Assembly: GCA_945860375.1 (NCBI GenBank)
Contig: CAMAQR010000069.1
Location: 1 to 17,151 of the forward strand
DNA from: Pseudorhodobacter antarcticus
GTDB taxonomy: Bacteria; Pseudomonadota; Alphaproteobacteria; Rhodobacterales; Rhodobacteraceae
Length of the DNA stretch: 17,151 nt
Direction: 5' to 3'
Part shown: positions 1 through 5,918 of the stretch, one piece after another
Layout of the letters: the number at the start of each line of letters is the position of its first letter
Numbering within the stretch: position 1 is the stretch's first letter
The notes under the pieces: generated by a model
The model's input: the letters and a program-made list of their open reading frames with translations, nothing else
What the model was told of the DNA's origin: nothing
Database searches by the model: none
Position numbers and translations under genes: made by a program

Positions 1-132
1 ACGCGCCATAAAATCGAGAACATGTTTGCGCGCCTCAAAGATTGGCGCAGGATCGCCACCCGCTACGATCGAAGTGCCGACATCTTCATGTCAGCCTGCG
101 CTCTGGCCGCAGTGGTCATGTTTTGGCTATGA
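1..132 (+). mobile_element. C-terminal end of an IS5-family transposase (partial)
   Basis: Frame 1 is open from the window edge to a TGA at 130-132 and encodes 43 residues. The segment RHKIENMFARLKDWRRIATR is the typical C-terminal signature of IS5-family (DDE, IS4/IS5-like) transposases: the catalytic glutamate region followed by an LKDWRRIATRYDR stretch, then a hydrophobic tail. The bases just after the stop (gagtcctgaccctag, 131-145) could be the IS right terminal inverted repeat, but the left end is outside the window, so this is not tested. Whether the element is intact further left cannot be seen. Confidence 0.85.
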
Positions 133-348
133 GTCCTGACCCTAGGAAACTGGTTGGGTGAAAAGAAGCATGTTCGATCCCTTTTGGGGATCAGGGCCCG
201 AGAGGCTATCCAAATCGCCCTCGCCGGATGATTCCCAATCCGTTCCAACGGTTTGCGGCTGCTCCGTGCGACACGACGCCGACGTTGAGGGCCCCGCGAC
301 GAGCTAACCAACGGAAATCACTGGGTTTTTCCAGTCACAGGGGTAACC

Positions 349-393
349 CTCATAACCTGAAGGTCACAGGTTCAAATCCTGTCCCCGCAACCA
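349..393 (+). other. 3' part of an initiator tRNA-fMet (probable attachment-site remnant)
   Basis: The sequence reads as an initiator tRNA from the anticodon loop onward. It has loop CTCATAA (349-355) with CAT anticodon at 351-353, the 3' anticodon strand CCTGA, a variable loop, a T arm with ACAGG/CCTGT stem and TTCAAAT loop (366-382), the 3' acceptor strand CCCCGCA (383-389), a discriminator A and CCA (391-393). The bases upstream do not pair as an anticodon 5' strand, D arm or acceptor 5' strand, so this is not a functional tRNA. In alphaproteobacteria the initiator tRNA often closes the rRNA operon. A 3' tRNA fragment of this kind is what site-specific integrases leave at an att site (inference). 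Confidence 0.8.
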
Positions 394-489
394 AATTACC
401 GTTGGATAACAAAGACTTGGAATCCGACAAAAACACTTGTGTATGGCACTCGCCGTTTTACCTCAACGCCACCTCAACGTTTGACGAGT

Positions 490-515
490 CCCCCAGTGAA
501 AAGCGGGGGATTTTT
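490..515 (+). terminator. Rho-independent terminator downstream of the tRNA remnant
   Basis: CCCCC (490-494) and GGGGG (505-509) form a GC-only five-pair stem around a 10-base loop. An A and five T residues (511-515) follow. An extra T-A pair can extend the stem at 489/510. It lies about 100 bases after the tRNA 3' fragment and could be the original terminator carried with that fragment. Confidence 0.65.
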
Positions 516-650
516 GCGTTCGGCGGCGATGAGCCGTGCGGATCGCTCCCGGTTGAAAACATCGCCCCTGGTATGCGAGCCATCCTGGCCGGGCGGAAAG
601 CCGTCATCGCTCTGATCCAGTATATGACACAGTCATACCATGAGGCGCGG

Positions 651-920
651 ATGACCGTCAAAACAACCCTCAGCTTCACCGACCGTCATCACCAGTTCCT
701 TTCAGAGAAGGTTGGGCAGGGCGTATTCGCGACCCAGAGCGCCGCAGTCGCGGCCGCGCTGGAACAGATGATGCAGGATGAACAGGAACGTGACGTAGCC
801 CTCTTGGCCCTCACGCAGGAAATCCGCGCCCGCATGGAAACGCCGCGCGAAGTCTTCATCGACCAGGACGACGCCTTTGCCGCCGCCCGTCGAACTATAG
901 GGGCGGCCCGTGGCGCGTGA
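651..920 (+). CDS. ParD-like type II antitoxin
   Basis: The 89-residue protein matches the ParD/CC2985 antitoxin family in length and layout. An N-terminal ribbon-helix-helix segment (TVKTTLSFTDRHHQFLSEKV, residues 2-21, then GVFATQSAAVAAALEQM) would bind operator DNA. An acidic C-terminal half (about 50-85) would wrap the toxin. The ATG at 651 is chosen because a purine-rich stretch (gaggcgcgg) precedes it and the family starts here; the longer open frame upstream, back to 228, crosses the tRNA scar and terminator and is not coding. The stop overlaps the following toxin-remnant GTG start by four bases (GTGA), the normal arrangement for this operon type. The antitoxin looks intact although its toxin does not. 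Confidence 0.85.
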   Translation: MTVKTTLSFTDRHHQFLSEKVGQGVFATQSAAVAAALEQMMQDEQERDVALLALTQEIRARMETPREVFIDQDDAFAAARRTIGAARGA

Positions 921-1189
921 ACTACCGCATCCGCTGCCACTCTCTCGTCGCGCGTGATCTTGATGCCATCGTGCAGTGGATCCTCGACTATGCCGGTCCC
1001 GATGCGGCGGAGCGAAAGCTGGTCGAGATCGAGGCGACCATCTCCACCCTGAAGGCAACGCCACACAAGGGTAGTCTCCGCAATGAAATTGCATTCACCG
1101 TAGACGACGATGCCGGAGAAGTGCTGATCTAAGCCGTCACCTATGGCGGCGCAGACTGGGCCATGCGCAGCAGCGTCTGCAGCCGGTGA
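917..1189 (+). pseudogene. Broken RelE/ParE-family toxin
   Basis: The frame starts with GTG at 917, overlapping the antitoxin stop, and begins like a ParE/RelE toxin (ARDLDAIVQWILDYAGPDAA, residues 12-31, then helices and a PHKGSLRNEI segment). Two defects are visible. The strands expected between the GSLRNE segment (residues 52-57) and the AFTVDDDAGEVLI strand appear to be missing, consistent with an in-frame deletion of roughly 15-20 codons. A TAA at 1130-1132 then interrupts the frame just before the usual C-terminal motif, which continues in the same frame as AVTYGGADWAMR to a TGA at 1187-1189. The 71-residue product lacks the C-terminal strand and is probably inactive. The deletion size is estimated from memory of the family, not an alignment. 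Confidence 0.7.
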
Positions 1190-1698
1190 TCATGCGGTCT
1201 CGGCCTTAGCTGTGGTTCACTCACAACGCGTTTGCGTGCCGAGCAAGCGCGTGTTGCGGCTAACTCGATTTAGGATTCCCCTGTGAGTGATCTGTGATTC
1301 CCTGTTTGCATGGTAAGCCTCTGCCGAGGGCCGTCTTCTTTTCGCTGAAGATTTCTGCTTATGTCCGACCATAGATACAGACGCGAAGTCATGCGGTAGC
1401 CAGGACCGATCCACGCGGCAATCAACCGCCAGATTGCATGCTCCGTGGGAGCCGATGGCAGCCCCATAAGCACTCCCGCCGGCACCCTCGGGCCGCGCAT
1501 CGGCCCCCGCTTCTATCATCCCAAGCCGACGCCTAAGCCCAAATCTCCATAGCGCCTAACCAACCCGCGGCCTCGTTCACTCCGGCTTCATTCGGGTCCG
1601 CGACACGCCCGCCACCGACCGCACGCGGACCTCACAGAACCCTCCAGATGCCCAAATCGACTGCGGAGTGATTCAAGGTTGCCAAACAGGAGGTAGCC
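1190..1698. other. About 500 bp without a convincing gene
   Basis: No frame here resembles a protein family I recognise. Two overlapping minus-strand open frames (within 1217-1519) have no recognisable domain and no clear ribosome binding site. The segment lies between a broken toxin and a broken transposase start, so it is most likely residue of past insertions and deletions. The stretch around 1273-1300 contains GATTCCCCTGTG and TGTGATTCCCTG, which could be a degraded insertion-sequence end, but this is not demonstrable here. Confidence 0.5.
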
Positions 1699-1812
1699 TT
1701 GATCCGCATGACATTGACCGACCCGCAATGGGCAATCATCGCTCCGCACTGCCTTGGGCGGGAATGTGACCCTGGACGGACCGGACCCTCGGATGTTTGT
1801 GGAGGCTCAGTC
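1699..1812 (+). mobile_element. N-terminal remnant of an IS5-family transposase
   Basis: A TTG start at 1699 follows a strong AGGAGG at 1688-1693. The frame gives IRMTLTDPQWAIIAPHCLG and DPGRTGP, the usual N-terminus of IS5-family transposases (LTD-x-QW-x-I, then DPGRTG). After GGACCC the expected residues RMFVEA appear in another frame (from about 1793), which fits a small deletion near 1790. The similarity then stops at about 1812, next to the DUF6522-like gene. It is a dead fragment; since the C-terminal fragment at the left edge reads the same way and comes first, the two need not belong to one copy. Confidence 0.7.
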
Positions 1813-1821
1813 AGATGTCTG

Positions 1822-2094
1822 CTACTGCGTCTTGACCGGGAATGTCGCCGTCTTCAGAATGGTTCCTTCCGCATCGACGATGAACCGGCACGCGCGGTTG
1901 ATGTTATAAAAGGTCAGACGCCAGCACCCTGTGTCTTCGTCCAAGCCCAATTCACAACGCGACGTGATAATGCCGTCGTGCATGCGTGCCCTGATTTCTT
2001 CTTCAGAAAGCTTGGAGGCTTGGGCCAGCAATCGGGCCTCGATAACAAAATCCCCGGCGACGCGTTCGAAAGATGTTATTGCCTTTCCTTCCAA
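1822..2094 (-). CDS. DUF6522-like small protein of NO/denitrification loci
   Basis: This 90-residue cytoplasmic protein has the pattern I associate with DUF6522: a short alpha region (residues 15-40, ending in IRARMHDG), a conserved ITSRCELG (43-50), then WRLTFYNINRACRFIVD (58-74), as a small alpha/beta unit. The family is common beside nsrR, nnrS and related genes in Rhodobacteraceae; its function is unknown. It follows nsrR on the minus strand. The start is uncertain. The only conventional start in frame is TTG at 2094. A good ribosome binding site (GGAAGGAAAGG) lies instead seven bases before an in-frame ATA at 2079 followed by ACATCTTTC, where an ATG would be expected. The assignment rests on motif memory only. 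Confidence 0.6.
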   Translation of the reverse strand: MEGKAITSFERVAGDFVIEARLLAQASKLSEEEIRARMHDGIITSRCELGLDEDTGCWRLTFYNINRACRFIVDAEGTILKTATFPVKTQ

Positions 2095-2165
2095 TGTGTA
2101 TCCGCCGACGAAAAGTTACCCCTCTCAGGCGTCTTGGTCTTGAGCGTTTGGGGTGATGTGGTCAA
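2076..2165 (-). CDS. Candidate 29-residue ORF between nsrR and the DUF6522-like gene
   Basis: After the nsrR stop, an AAGGAG motif sits six bases before a TTG at 2165. The frame encodes about 29 mostly hydrophilic residues, including LKTKTPERGNFSSADTHW, and ends with TAA at 2076-2078. That stop overlaps the suspected ancestral start (ATA) of the next gene by an ATAA. The good Shine-Dalgarno spacing and the overlap support a real coupled small gene. A chance ORF is quite possible, and I recognise no family. Confidence 0.3.
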   Translation of the reverse strand: MTTSPQTLKTKTPERGNFSSADTHWKERQ

Positions 2166-2191
2166 CGGGCACTCCTTTGTCTGGTCCCCTG

Positions 2192-2608
2192 TCACCGCAA
2201 TAGGATCGGATCGAGTGCAATGTCTGCGAGCGTTGAGCGGTCGAGTTCGGCGAGAAACACTGCTTCTGCGGAACGCAGGCGGGCCTTGAGCCGACATCTG
2301 CCGTCGAGGGTGCAGGAGTTTTTACCCGCGCCGAGACACTCGACCAGCGGCTGACCCTCTTCAAGCAAGCGAACGACGCTACCAAGCCGGATATCGGCGG
2401 CTGGTCGGGCCAGCGTTGCGCCGCCGCCGCCGCCGCGCCGGGTTTCGATCAAGCCGGCACGCGCGAGGTGCTGCATGATCTTGGCCAGATGGTTGCGCGA
2501 CAAGCCGAATTCTTCAGAAAACTCCGCAGTCGAGAATCCGCGGTCAGGCGCGCTCGCCATGCGCATCAACATGCGCAATCCGTAGTCAGTGAAGGTGGTG
2601 AGGCGCAT
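2192..2608 (-). CDS. nsrR: Rrf2-family transcriptional repressor, NsrR type
   Basis: This is a 138-residue DNA-binding protein of the Rrf2 family. NsrR members hold a NO-sensitive Fe-S cluster and repress NO-detoxification genes until NO destroys the cluster. The N-terminus RLTTFTDYGLRMLMRMA, the winged helix region (27-56, FSTAEFSEEFGLSRNHLAKI) and the glycine-rich wing (59-63) are typical. Three cysteines, Cys91, Cys99 and Cys105 (CLGAGKNSC-x5-C), are placed like NsrR cluster ligands. The ATG at 2608 is chosen over the in-frame upstream extension because family proteins start at MRLT. It diverges from the globin gene, and a palindrome in the shared gap could be its own operator. An RirA or IscR-like role is less likely given the neighbours. 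Confidence 0.8.
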   Translation of the reverse strand: MRLTTFTDYGLRMLMRMASAPDRGFSTAEFSEEFGLSRNHLAKIMQHLARAGLIETRRGGGGGATLARPAADIRLGSVVRLLEEGQPLVECLGAGKNSCTLDGRCRLKARLRSAEAVFLAELDRSTLADIALDPILLR

Positions 2609-2631
2609 TGTCGCCAACTCCGCTCGAGAAT

Positions 2632-2655
2632 TGGTATTTACAATGCCTATTACCA
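2632..2655. promoter_or_regulatory. Candidate NsrR/Rrf2 operator between divergent nsrR and globin genes
   Basis: TGGTA (2632-2636) and TACCA (2651-2655) are inverted copies at the ends of a 24-bp AT-rich element; the inner bases are only partly symmetric (TATTTACA against AATAGGC). It sits in the 87-bp gap between the divergent start codons at 2608 and 2696, where a repressor could control both directions. Size and AT-rich character fit Rrf2-family operators; the specific assignment is inference. Confidence 0.5.
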
Positions 2656-2695
2656 GACATAACCTCAATCACAAGCAAAAAACGTTGGAAGGCTC

Positions 2696-3152
2696 ATGAA
2701 CACGCCCACCCTATCTCCGGAAATGTCTTCTGCCCGGCCCGACATGACCGCTGCCATTCGCGCCGCGACGGGCCTTGACGATGCCATGTTGTGCGCGCTC
2801 GTTCATGGCTTTTACACCAAAGTTCGCGTGGACCCGGTGCTCGGCTCGATCTTTGCCGCGCGCATCACCGACTGGAAGCCACACCTCGAACACATGGTGT
2901 CCTTCTGGTCATCGGTGGCTTTGATGACGGGTCGCTATCATGGCCGCCCAGTTCCCGCTCACACATCACTTCCGATCAACGCCGCACATTTTTTTCCTCT
3001 GGCTCCAGCTTTTTCGGCAGACGGCGCAAGAGGTTTGTACCCCCGAAGGAGCGGCCCATGTCGTCCTTCGCGCCGAACGCATTGCACGTTCGCTTCACAT
3101 CGCCGTAGCCGAGGCGAAAGCCGCCCCCGATGCAGTGCCCTCACTTTATTGA
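2696..3152 (+). pseudogene. Group III truncated hemoglobin, frameshifted
   Basis: The first 101 codons encode a group III truncated hemoglobin (Ctb/COG2346 type): HGFYTKVRVDPVLGSIF with Tyr40 at the B10 position, then MVSFWSSVALMTGRYHGRP and HTSLP with His89 as the likely proximal heme ligand. After NAAHF the reading frame breaks at a run of seven T (2989-2995). The expected continuation LWLQLFRQTAQEVCTPEGAA and the last helix are found in the +1 frame, from 2997 to a TGA at 3150-3152. The unshifted frame instead runs on to 3193 with unrelated sequence and overlaps the next gene. Without the shift the product would be about 151 residues. Such globins bind O2 or NO and probably protect from NO. 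A single-base sequencing error in the T run is a real alternative to inactivation. Confidence 0.8.
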
Positions 3153-3167
3153 CGAAAGGATACCCAG

Positions 3168-3656
3168 ATGGCCGACGCGCCTCCCGTCCATGATGCTGCA
3201 GAACTAACCCGTTACATCGAGACGCGCTACCACGCGCGGCATCGCGTGCAGCTGGCTTCGCTCGTTGCGATGGCCGAGAAAGTGGAGATGGTCCATTTCG
3301 GAGACGAGGCCGTGCCAGAGGGTCTGTCCGACCTGTTGCGCCGTATGATTGGCGAGATGGAGGTGCATATGAAAAAGGAAGAGCTCATTTTATTCCCGGC
3401 CATACGCAACGGTGGTGCCCCTGGTATCGAAAATCCGATTGCCGTGATGCGTGCCGATCATGACGACCATGGCCGCGCAATCGCACAGATCAGTCACCTT
3501 ACCGGTAACCTGAGCTTGCCAGCAGGCGCATGTGGCACGTGGACCCGACTTTATGATGGCCTCATCGAATTTGTGGAAGACCTTACCGAGCACATGCGGC
3601 TCGAGAATGAAGTCCTCTTTCCGCAGTTCGAAACACACAATCATGCAAATGCCTGA
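3168..3656 (+). CDS. YtfE/DnrN-type di-iron hemerythrin-like protein
   Basis: The 162 residues correspond to the hemerythrin domain of YtfE/ScdA/DnrN (RIC) proteins, which help repair iron centres damaged by NO and may act on NO itself. Likely iron ligands by comparison with E. coli YtfE are His22 (in RYHARH), His67 and Glu71 (HMKKE), His98 (ADHDDHG), and His142 and Glu146 (HMRLE, before NEVLFP). The roughly 55-residue N-terminal ScdA_N domain with its cysteines is absent, so this is a short form. The ATG at 3168 follows a GAAAGGA ribosome binding site and lies 15 bases after the globin stop, in the same operon. The function in NO stress fits NsrR control. Confidence 0.85.
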   Translation: MADAPPVHDAAELTRYIETRYHARHRVQLASLVAMAEKVEMVHFGDEAVPEGLSDLLRRMIGEMEVHMKKEELILFPAIRNGGAPGIENPIAVMRADHDDHGRAIAQISHLTGNLSLPAGACGTWTRLYDGLIEFVEDLTEHMRLENEVLFPQFETHNHANA

Positions 3657-3697
3657 AATGGTTTCTTCATGGAGCAGGCCCTTGGCCGGGGCGTGCA

Positions 3698-4396
3698 ATG
3701 ATCGGGGATAGTGATGGGCCAAGACAATTTGCCTCGCCGCCATGCATGGCAGGCGAGGTGGCTCCTGACTACTTTGACCCGTCGGGCATCGATCCTGAAC
3801 AGGCGCGCGATGTTGCGCGTTGGCGCCGCGCCGAACGGGAAAGGCTGATTGGACTGAGGGAGGGTCTGGGCCAGACCGGGCGGAAGCAGGTTTCGGTTCA
3901 GATCAGCCGTCAATTGCGGAAGACGCTCGCAGCGCGCGGCGTGGTTCGGGGGACTGTGTTGTCCGGATACTGGCCAATCAAGGGCGAACCTGATCTGCGC
4001 CTTTTGCTGTCTGACTTGGATCGGATCGGCGTCATCATCGCCTTGCCGGTGATGGAAACCCGCGCTGCGCCCCTGATCTTTCGCCGTTGGACGCCCGAGA
4101 CCCGCATGGTGCGTGGCGACTGGAATATTCCCGTCCCACCGCCAAACGCCGCGGCCCTCACGCCTGATGTGACAATCGCGCCCTGTCTTGGATGGGATGA
4201 AAGGTGTTACCGTCTGGGCTGGGGCGGGGGATACTTTGACCGCACGCTTGCGGTAATGACACCGCGACCCTTTACCATTGGAATCGCGCTCGCCGACGCT
4301 CGCCTTGCCACGATTTACCCGCAACCCCACGATATCCCCCTTGATTTGATTGTCACTGGGGATGGGATTCCCGCCTCAAGGAGGCCGGCGTCATGA
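3698..4396 (+). CDS. 5-formyltetrahydrofolate cyclo-ligase family protein
   Basis: The 232-residue protein contains the 5-FCL fold: DVARWRRAERERLIGLR (38-54) at the start of the domain, GYWPIKGEPDLR (about 90-101), and the nucleotide-binding RLGWGGGYFDR loop followed by the TIGIALADAR region. The enzyme converts 5-formyl-THF to 5,10-methenyl-THF with ATP. It carries about 35 extra N-terminal residues (ASPPCMAGEVAPDYFDP) absent from E. coli YgfA. The Shine-Dalgarno sequence is weak. Its last codons overlap the ubiT start by four bases (ATGA), so it is translationally coupled to the anaerobic quinone genes. Why a folate enzyme belongs here is not obvious; a changed substrate is possible. Confidence 0.85.
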   Translation: MIGDSDGPRQFASPPCMAGEVAPDYFDPSGIDPEQARDVARWRRAERERLIGLREGLGQTGRKQVSVQISRQLRKTLAARGVVRGTVLSGYWPIKGEPDLRLLLSDLDRIGVIIALPVMETRAAPLIFRRWTPETRMVRGDWNIPVPPPNAAALTPDVTIAPCLGWDERCYRLGWGGGYFDRTLAVMTPRPFTIGIALADARLATIYPQPHDIPLDLIVTGDGIPASRRPAS

Positions 4397-4923
4397 GCAC
4401 CGACATCCGCGACGCGCCGCAAACCCCGTTGCCGGGCACCGGCATGTTCGCGCGCCTTGCCTGCGTTCTGATCCAGCCGATGCTGTCGCGCGTCGTGCGG
4501 CGCGTCGCATTGCGGCATCCATCACTTTTTGCGCGTCTTGGCTCACATCAGAGCACTGATTTCCTCATCGACCCGGTGGATCTGCCGTTTGCGCTTCATC
4601 TTCGGCCAGATCCGCAGGCGCTGGTGTTCCGCGCCGTCCCGCGGGGTGCGGCTCCGCCAGCAGGCGCATCGATCCGGGGTCGTTTCATGCTGCTGCTCGA
4701 ACTGGTCGATTCCGAAGAGGACGGTGACGCCGCCTTTTTCTCGCGCGACCTTGAGATCACCGGTGACACCGAGGCGGTTGTACGATTGCGCAACGCGCTT
4801 GACGATATCGACGGTTCAATCGCCACGGAAACAGCCGAGATGTTCGGTGCGCCCGGCCGGGCGATACTAGCCCGGTTGCGTCGCAGCTATTCAATGAAGA
4901 ACAGACAACAGGACACCAGATGA
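4393..4923 (+). CDS. ubiT: UbiT, SCP2-domain accessory factor of anaerobic ubiquinone synthesis
   Basis: UbiT binds ubiquinone intermediates through an SCP2 sterol-carrier-type pocket and works with UbiU and UbiV in O2-independent ring hydroxylation. The 176-residue protein has an N-terminal hydrophobic/basic segment (18-40) and then the SCP2 fold (about 45-140), with FALHLRPDPQALVFRAVPR (residues 66-84), the RGRFMLLLELVDSEEDGDA strand-turn and DLEITGDTEAVVRLRNALDD toward the end. The last residues are typical for YhbT/UbiT. The start overlaps the upstream 5-FCL stop (ATGA), and its own stop overlaps the ubiU ATG in the same way. Assignment is strong because ubiU and ubiV follow directly. Confidence 0.88.
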   Translation: MSTDIRDAPQTPLPGTGMFARLACVLIQPMLSRVVRRVALRHPSLFARLGSHQSTDFLIDPVDLPFALHLRPDPQALVFRAVPRGAAPPAGASIRGRFMLLLELVDSEEDGDAAFFSRDLEITGDTEAVVRLRNALDDIDGSIATETAEMFGAPGRAILARLRRSYSMKNRQQDTR

Positions 4924-5918
4924 GCCTCGCTGAACTGATCTGCCCTGCCGGCACACCTGCTGCACTGCGCACTGCCGTAGATGCGGGTGCCGACGCGGTC
5001 TATTGTGGTTTTCAGGATGCCACCAACGCACGCAATTTTCCTGGCTTGAACTTCACACCTGACGAGTTGGCGACGGCTGTGGCGTATGCCCACCACGCAG
5101 GCACCAAGGTGCTTCTGGCGCTTAACACCTACCCGCCCGCGGGGAAGGTGGACCTGTGGCGCCATGCTGCCGATCTTGGCGTGAGGTATGGCGTGGACGC
5201 TTTCATTGTCGCCGACATGGGCGTGGCCGACTACATCAGGCACACCCATCCGCAGGCGCGGCTGCATCTCTCGGTTCAGGCGGCCGCCTCGTCGCCCGAA
5301 GCGATCCGCTATTACTGCGAGAACTTCGGGGTCAAGCGCGTGGTCCTGCCTCGCATCCTGACGATCCCCGAGATCCGTCAGATCCGCACGGAAATCCCCT
5401 GTGAGATCGAGACATTCATCTTTGGCAACCACGGGCTTATGGTCGAAGGGCGATGCAGTCTAACCAACTACCTGACCGGGAAATCGACCAATATGGATGG
5501 CGTCTGTTCGCCCGCATCCGACGTGGAATATGTCCGGGACGCAGACGGGTCCATGTCATCACGCCTCGCGGGGTTCACGATTGATCGCTTCGGGCCCGAG
5601 GAAATGGCAGGTTACCCCACGATCTGCAAAGGGCGCTACATCGCCCCGCATCGCCCCGAGGGGTATTACGCATTCGAAGAACCGATCAGCCTGAACTTGT
5701 CTCGGTTGCTACCCGAGTTGATCGACGCAGGCGTGCACGCCTTCAAGATCGAGGGGCGCCAGCGGTCCAAAAGCTATGTCCGCAACGTCGTTACGGCGTT
5801 TCGACAGGCGGTGGATGACATCCGCGCCGGGCGCGCGGCGAATATCTCCGATCTGGTCGCGCTGACGGAGGGACAGAAACAGACTCAAGGCGCGTTCGAG
5901 ACGAAGAAATGGCGGTGA
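4920..5918 (+). CDS. ubiU: UbiU, U32-family Fe-S protein for O2-independent ubiquinone hydroxylation
   Basis: A 332-residue member of the U32 peptidase-like family. It begins with ELICPAGTPAALRTAVDAGA (residues 5-24), has the central GRCSLTNYLTGKSTN segment and ends with KIEGRQRSKSYV plus a short tail, close to the length of E. coli UbiU. UbiU forms a heterodimer with UbiV and holds a [4Fe-4S] cluster. Three of the four expected cysteines are visible: Cys179 (GRC), Cys196 (GVCSPA) and Cys236 (TICKGRY). The place of the first ligand (seven residues before Cys179) is Gly172, preceded by His171 (FGNHGLM). The gene sits between ubiT and ubiV with 4-base and 10-base overlaps, so the function is hardly in doubt even though the ligand set seems altered. 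Confidence 0.9.
   Translation: MSLAELICPAGTPAALRTAVDAGADAVYCGFQDATNARNFPGLNFTPDELATAVAYAHHAGTKVLLALNTYPPAGKVDLWRHAADLGVRYGVDAFIVADMGVADYIRHTHPQARLHLSVQAAASSPEAIRYYCENFGVKRVVLPRILTIPEIRQIRTEIPCEIETFIFGNHGLMVEGRCSLTNYLTGKSTNMDGVCSPASDVEYVRDADGSMSSRLAGFTIDRFGPEEMAGYPTICKGRYIAPHRPEGYYAFEEPISLNLSRLLPELIDAGVHAFKIEGRQRSKSYVRNVVTAFRQAVDDIRAGRAANISDLVALTEGQKQTQGAFETKKWR

Noticed and set aside
176..192. GATCCC-TTTTG-GGGATC-like hairpin after the IS fragment
   Set aside because: Short stem without a T run; no gene ends just before it except the transposase fragment, so a terminator role is not supported.
228..650. N-terminal extension of the ParD frame
   Set aside because: The extension crosses the tRNA scar and the terminator. 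ParD proteins begin at the ATG at 651.
1217..1519. 100-residue minus-strand frame in the decayed region
   Set aside because: No family motif, no clear start signal and low-complexity, uneven composition. I cannot support it as a gene.
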